Part shown: positions 6,422-7,535 of the stretch, piece after piece
Layout of the letters: each line of letters opens with the position of its first letter
Numbering within the stretch: the stretch's first letter is position 1
NCBI GenBank assembly: GCA_023511475.1
Contig: JAIMBM010000137.1
Coordinates: 1 to 7,535 of the forward strand
DNA length: 7,535 bases
Origin: Anaerolineae bacterium
GTDB taxonomy: Bacteria > Chloroflexota > Anaerolineae > SpSt-313
Direction: 5' to 3'
The notes under the pieces: model-generated
The model's database searches: none
What the model was told of the DNA's origin: nothing
What the model saw: only the letters and a program-made list of their open reading frames with translations
Made by a program: the position numbers and the translations under genes

Positions 6422-6427
6422 ACCTCC

Positions 6428-6754
6428 CTATGCGGTCTCGGCGGGCGGAGCTGCCGGCTCGGGCTCGACGCGGATGAGCAGATGCCGGATAACGTCCTCC
6501 GACAGCCGAAGCTGGCGCTCGACCTCGCGGATCGCCTTGTCGTTCAGCTCAGTGCGGTGCAGGATGTAAAAGCCCTCGTTGTAGCGGCGTATGGGATACG
6601 CCAGCCGACGCCTCTCCCTGCCCCACGGATAGTCGGTCTTGAGAATGCGACCACCATTGGCGGTGATGGTCTGCTCGACGCGGGCGCTGACGGCGGCCAG
6701 GGTCTCCTCGTCCACGTCAGGCCGGATGATGTAGGTCAGCTCGTACTCTCTCAA
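6428..6754 (-). CDS. rpsF: Small ribosomal subunit protein bS6
   Basis: bS6 binds 16S rRNA as a heterodimer with bS18. The 108 residues show the family fold: first strand 'REYELTYIIRPDVDEETL', 'NGGRILKTDYPWGRERRRLAYPI' (about 33-55), 'NEGFYILHRTEL' and 'LRLSEDVIRHLLIRVE' at the end of the core, followed by a Pro/Ala/Glu tail. The length is usual. The start is TTG at 6754: AAAGGGGG (6769-6762) lies 7 nt upstream and the residue after it begins the conserved strand. It is the first gene of the rpsF-rpsR unit, with a promoter and a structured leader upstream, so autoregulation by the S6-S18 dimer is plausible but not proved by the sequence. Confidence 0.96.
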   Translation of the reverse strand: MREYELTYIIRPDVDEETLAAVSARVEQTITANGGRILKTDYPWGRERRRLAYPIRRYNEGFYILHRTELNDKAIREVERQLRLSEDVIRHLLIRVEPEPAAPPAETA

Positions 6755-6864
6755 CAGAATGCCCCCTTTCCATGGGAAAGCCCCAGGGCGGAGTGCCGTG
6801 CCGTGGGCCGACGGCCTGGCCTGCCTGGAGCGGAAAGTATGCCGGAGAGAATCCTCTCTCCGGC
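6755..6864 (-). promoter_or_regulatory. Structured 5' leader of rpsF-rpsR, candidate ribosomal-protein autoregulatory RNA
   Basis: The leader is about 110 nt from the predicted transcription start to the TTG. An 8-bp stem can form between GCTCCAGG (6831-6824) and CCTGGGGC (6787-6780, one G-U), enclosing GGCC/GGCC or CCGT/ACGG sub-hairpins. Near the start codon, GGAAAG (6771-6766), whose last bases overlap the Shine-Dalgarno, can pair with either CTTTCC at 6780-6775 (3-nt loop) or CTTTCC at 6837-6832. Two exclusive pairings beside the ribosome binding site suggest a switch. S6-S18 binding leaders are known in many bacteria, but I could not match the published consensus by eye. Confidence 0.5.
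6841..6864 (-). other. 5'-terminal mRNA hairpin
   Basis: GCCGGAGAGA and TCTCTCCGGC form a perfect 10-bp stem with a GGAT loop. The stem's first base coincides with the start site predicted 7 nt after the -10 box. A stem at the extreme 5' end is a known mRNA-stabilising arrangement. There is no T-tract on either side, so it is not a terminator. Confidence 0.65.
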
Positions 6865-6870
6865 CCGGCG

Positions 6871-6899
6871 ATTATACCATTGATGGGGATGCGGCGCAA
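6871..6899 (-). promoter_or_regulatory. Sigma70-type promoter of rpsF-rpsR
   Basis: On the minus strand, TTGCGC (6899-6894) is followed by a 17-nt spacer and a perfect TATAAT (6876-6871). The bases TGG directly before TATAAT give an extended -10 (TGN). The predicted start is G at about 6864. It faces rpsF and lies in an AT-rich patch within otherwise GC-rich sequence. Confidence 0.8.
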
Positions 6900-7310
6900 A
6901 CACACCCGCGGGAGTGACTGTTCAGGCTCGCATGCTGGCAGGCCCAGGTGCCACTGCGGTGTTGCCCTAACCCCAAACCCTTCCTCCAGGCGGACCTATG
7001 CATTACCCACAAGTCGGGCTGCAGAGCATCCCGGGGCATGAGATAGCCCTCCGGTGCCCATCCGGGGAGACCACGCGCCGCCCACACCGGTGCTCGGAAC
7101 AGGCCGGGCGGGAGCCGCGATGTGCTTCAACTCCAGACTACCCCCACCCCTACCCCTCATAGCCGGAAACTCAAGGGGCCGTCGCCCCGTGGACCTGGCG
7201 TGAGGGCGACTCCAGCGGCAGGCCCCGCGCGCGGACCGCTCTCTCGGACCGTTGCCCCATCCCGCTACCCCCTTCCCCGCGGCCGCGGGGAAGGGGGTTT
7301 CTGCTGACAG
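6900..7310. other. Non-coding stretch upstream of rpsF
   Basis: I see no convincing gene on either strand. The open frames here give Pro/Gly/Arg-rich peptides without family features. A GGGGC/GCCCC hairpin with a 4-nt loop lies at 7175-7188. CCGG-type inverted repeats occur around 7050-7070. A 32-bp palindrome lies at 7267-7298. No tRNA or rRNA pattern was recognised. Confidence 0.5.
7267..7298. repeat. 32-bp perfect palindrome
   Basis: The left arm ACCCCCTTCCCCGCGG is followed immediately by its exact reverse complement, with no loop, centred on a GCGGCCGC. The plus strand continues with TTTCTGCTGACAGG. It resembles the CCCCTTCCCCG...CGGGGAAGGGG intergenic repeats of GC-rich bacteria. A foldback artefact is also possible because it lies beside the homopolymer block. 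Confidence 0.7.
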
Positions 7311-7428
7311 GGGGTGGGGGGGGGGGGGGGGGCCCCCCCCCCCCCCCCCCCCCCGCGGGGGGGGGGGGGGGGTTTTCGGGCCGGGGGGGGGGGGGGGGGG
7401 GGGGGGCCCCCCCCCCCCCCCCACCCCC
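7311..7428. other. Poly-G/poly-C block, probable sequencing or assembly artefact
   Basis: Runs of about 17 G, 22 C, 16 G, 24 G and 16 C follow one another, broken only by GC, TTTT and CGGGCC. The outer ends GGGGTGGGGG and CCCCCACCCC are reverse complements. Such blocks are hard to explain biologically but fit dark-cycle poly-G reads from two-colour Illumina chemistry, assembled on both strands. Confidence 0.75.
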
Positions 7429-7535
7429 TTATTTCCTTTTCCCCGCCCCCGCCGCGGCGCGGGGTCGGGGTCAGGGGCTGGAGTTTGGCCTTTTCAGGTC
7501 TTCACCCGTCACCACCGGCTCTGACGCTCCTGAGC
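7429..7535. other. Contig end without recognisable gene
   Basis: These 107 bases lie beyond the homopolymer block. They contain a 10-bp palindrome CGCCGCGGCG (7450-7459) and mixed sequence afterward. No gene, adapter or RNA was recognised. Linkage to the rest of the window is unreliable because it is joined only through the poly-G/poly-C block. Confidence 0.4.

Noticed and set aside
5579..6883. 434-codon plus-strand frame antisense to the parvulin, rpsR and rpsF genes
   Set aside because: The minus strand has the conserved ribosomal proteins and the promoter; this frame is a shadow of GC-rich codons.
7279..7286. GCGGCCGC (NotI site) considered as a cloning linker
   Set aside because: The site is the centre of a natural-looking 32-bp palindrome and no vector sequence adjoins it.
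6996..7524. Open frames with poly-Gly and poly-Pro over the right end
   Set aside because: They exist only because G and C homopolymers contain no stops; the underlying sequence is probably artefact.

Overview
The window is a GC-rich bacterial contig fragment, probably a complete short metagenomic contig. All recognisable genes lie on the minus strand. It looks like two blocks joined head to tail, with technical sequence at both ends. I found no defence, mobile or otherwise novel system. The points of interest are a chimeric-looking gene junction, a structured ribosomal-protein leader and an intergenic repeat cluster.

Block A (about 53-2613) has very high GC; hand-counted 60-base lines gave roughly 72-83%. 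In transcription order it carries the 3' half of a peptide deformylase gene (def), methionyl-tRNA formyltransferase (fmt), a YugP-type membrane zinc peptidase, and the 5' half of the 16S rRNA m5C methyltransferase gene rsmB. The genes overlap or lie about 20 bases apart. The order def-fmt-yugP-rsmB is a familiar Firmicutes-type operon for formyl-Met initiation, N-terminal deformylation and ribosome maturation. rsmB is cut off at the left end by a degraded Nextera-like transposase adapter.

Block B (about 2614-6900) has a lower GC; hand-counted lines gave roughly 57-68%. It carries rpsF and rpsR behind a strong sigma70-type promoter and a 110-nt structured leader, then a membrane-anchored parvulin-type peptidyl-prolyl isomerase, a repeat-rich spacer, and a secreted M28 zinc aminopeptidase. 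The lineage looks Chloroflexota-like, judged only from protein style, the parvulin with a Pro/Thr-rich insert, the M28 exoenzyme and the intergenic hairpin repeats. This is an inference, not a search result.

The M28 gene runs in frame into the def remnant near 2600. Def homology extends upstream across a TAG codon to the 'VDP' that also fits the tail of the M28 gene's C-terminal domain. An assembly or library chimera at a short shared sequence is the simplest reading, because the essential N-terminal half of def is absent. A real deletion fusion is possible.

The right end (6900-7535) has no supportable gene. It holds a 32-bp perfect palindrome followed by about 118 bases of poly-G/poly-C blocks that look like sequencing or assembly artefact.
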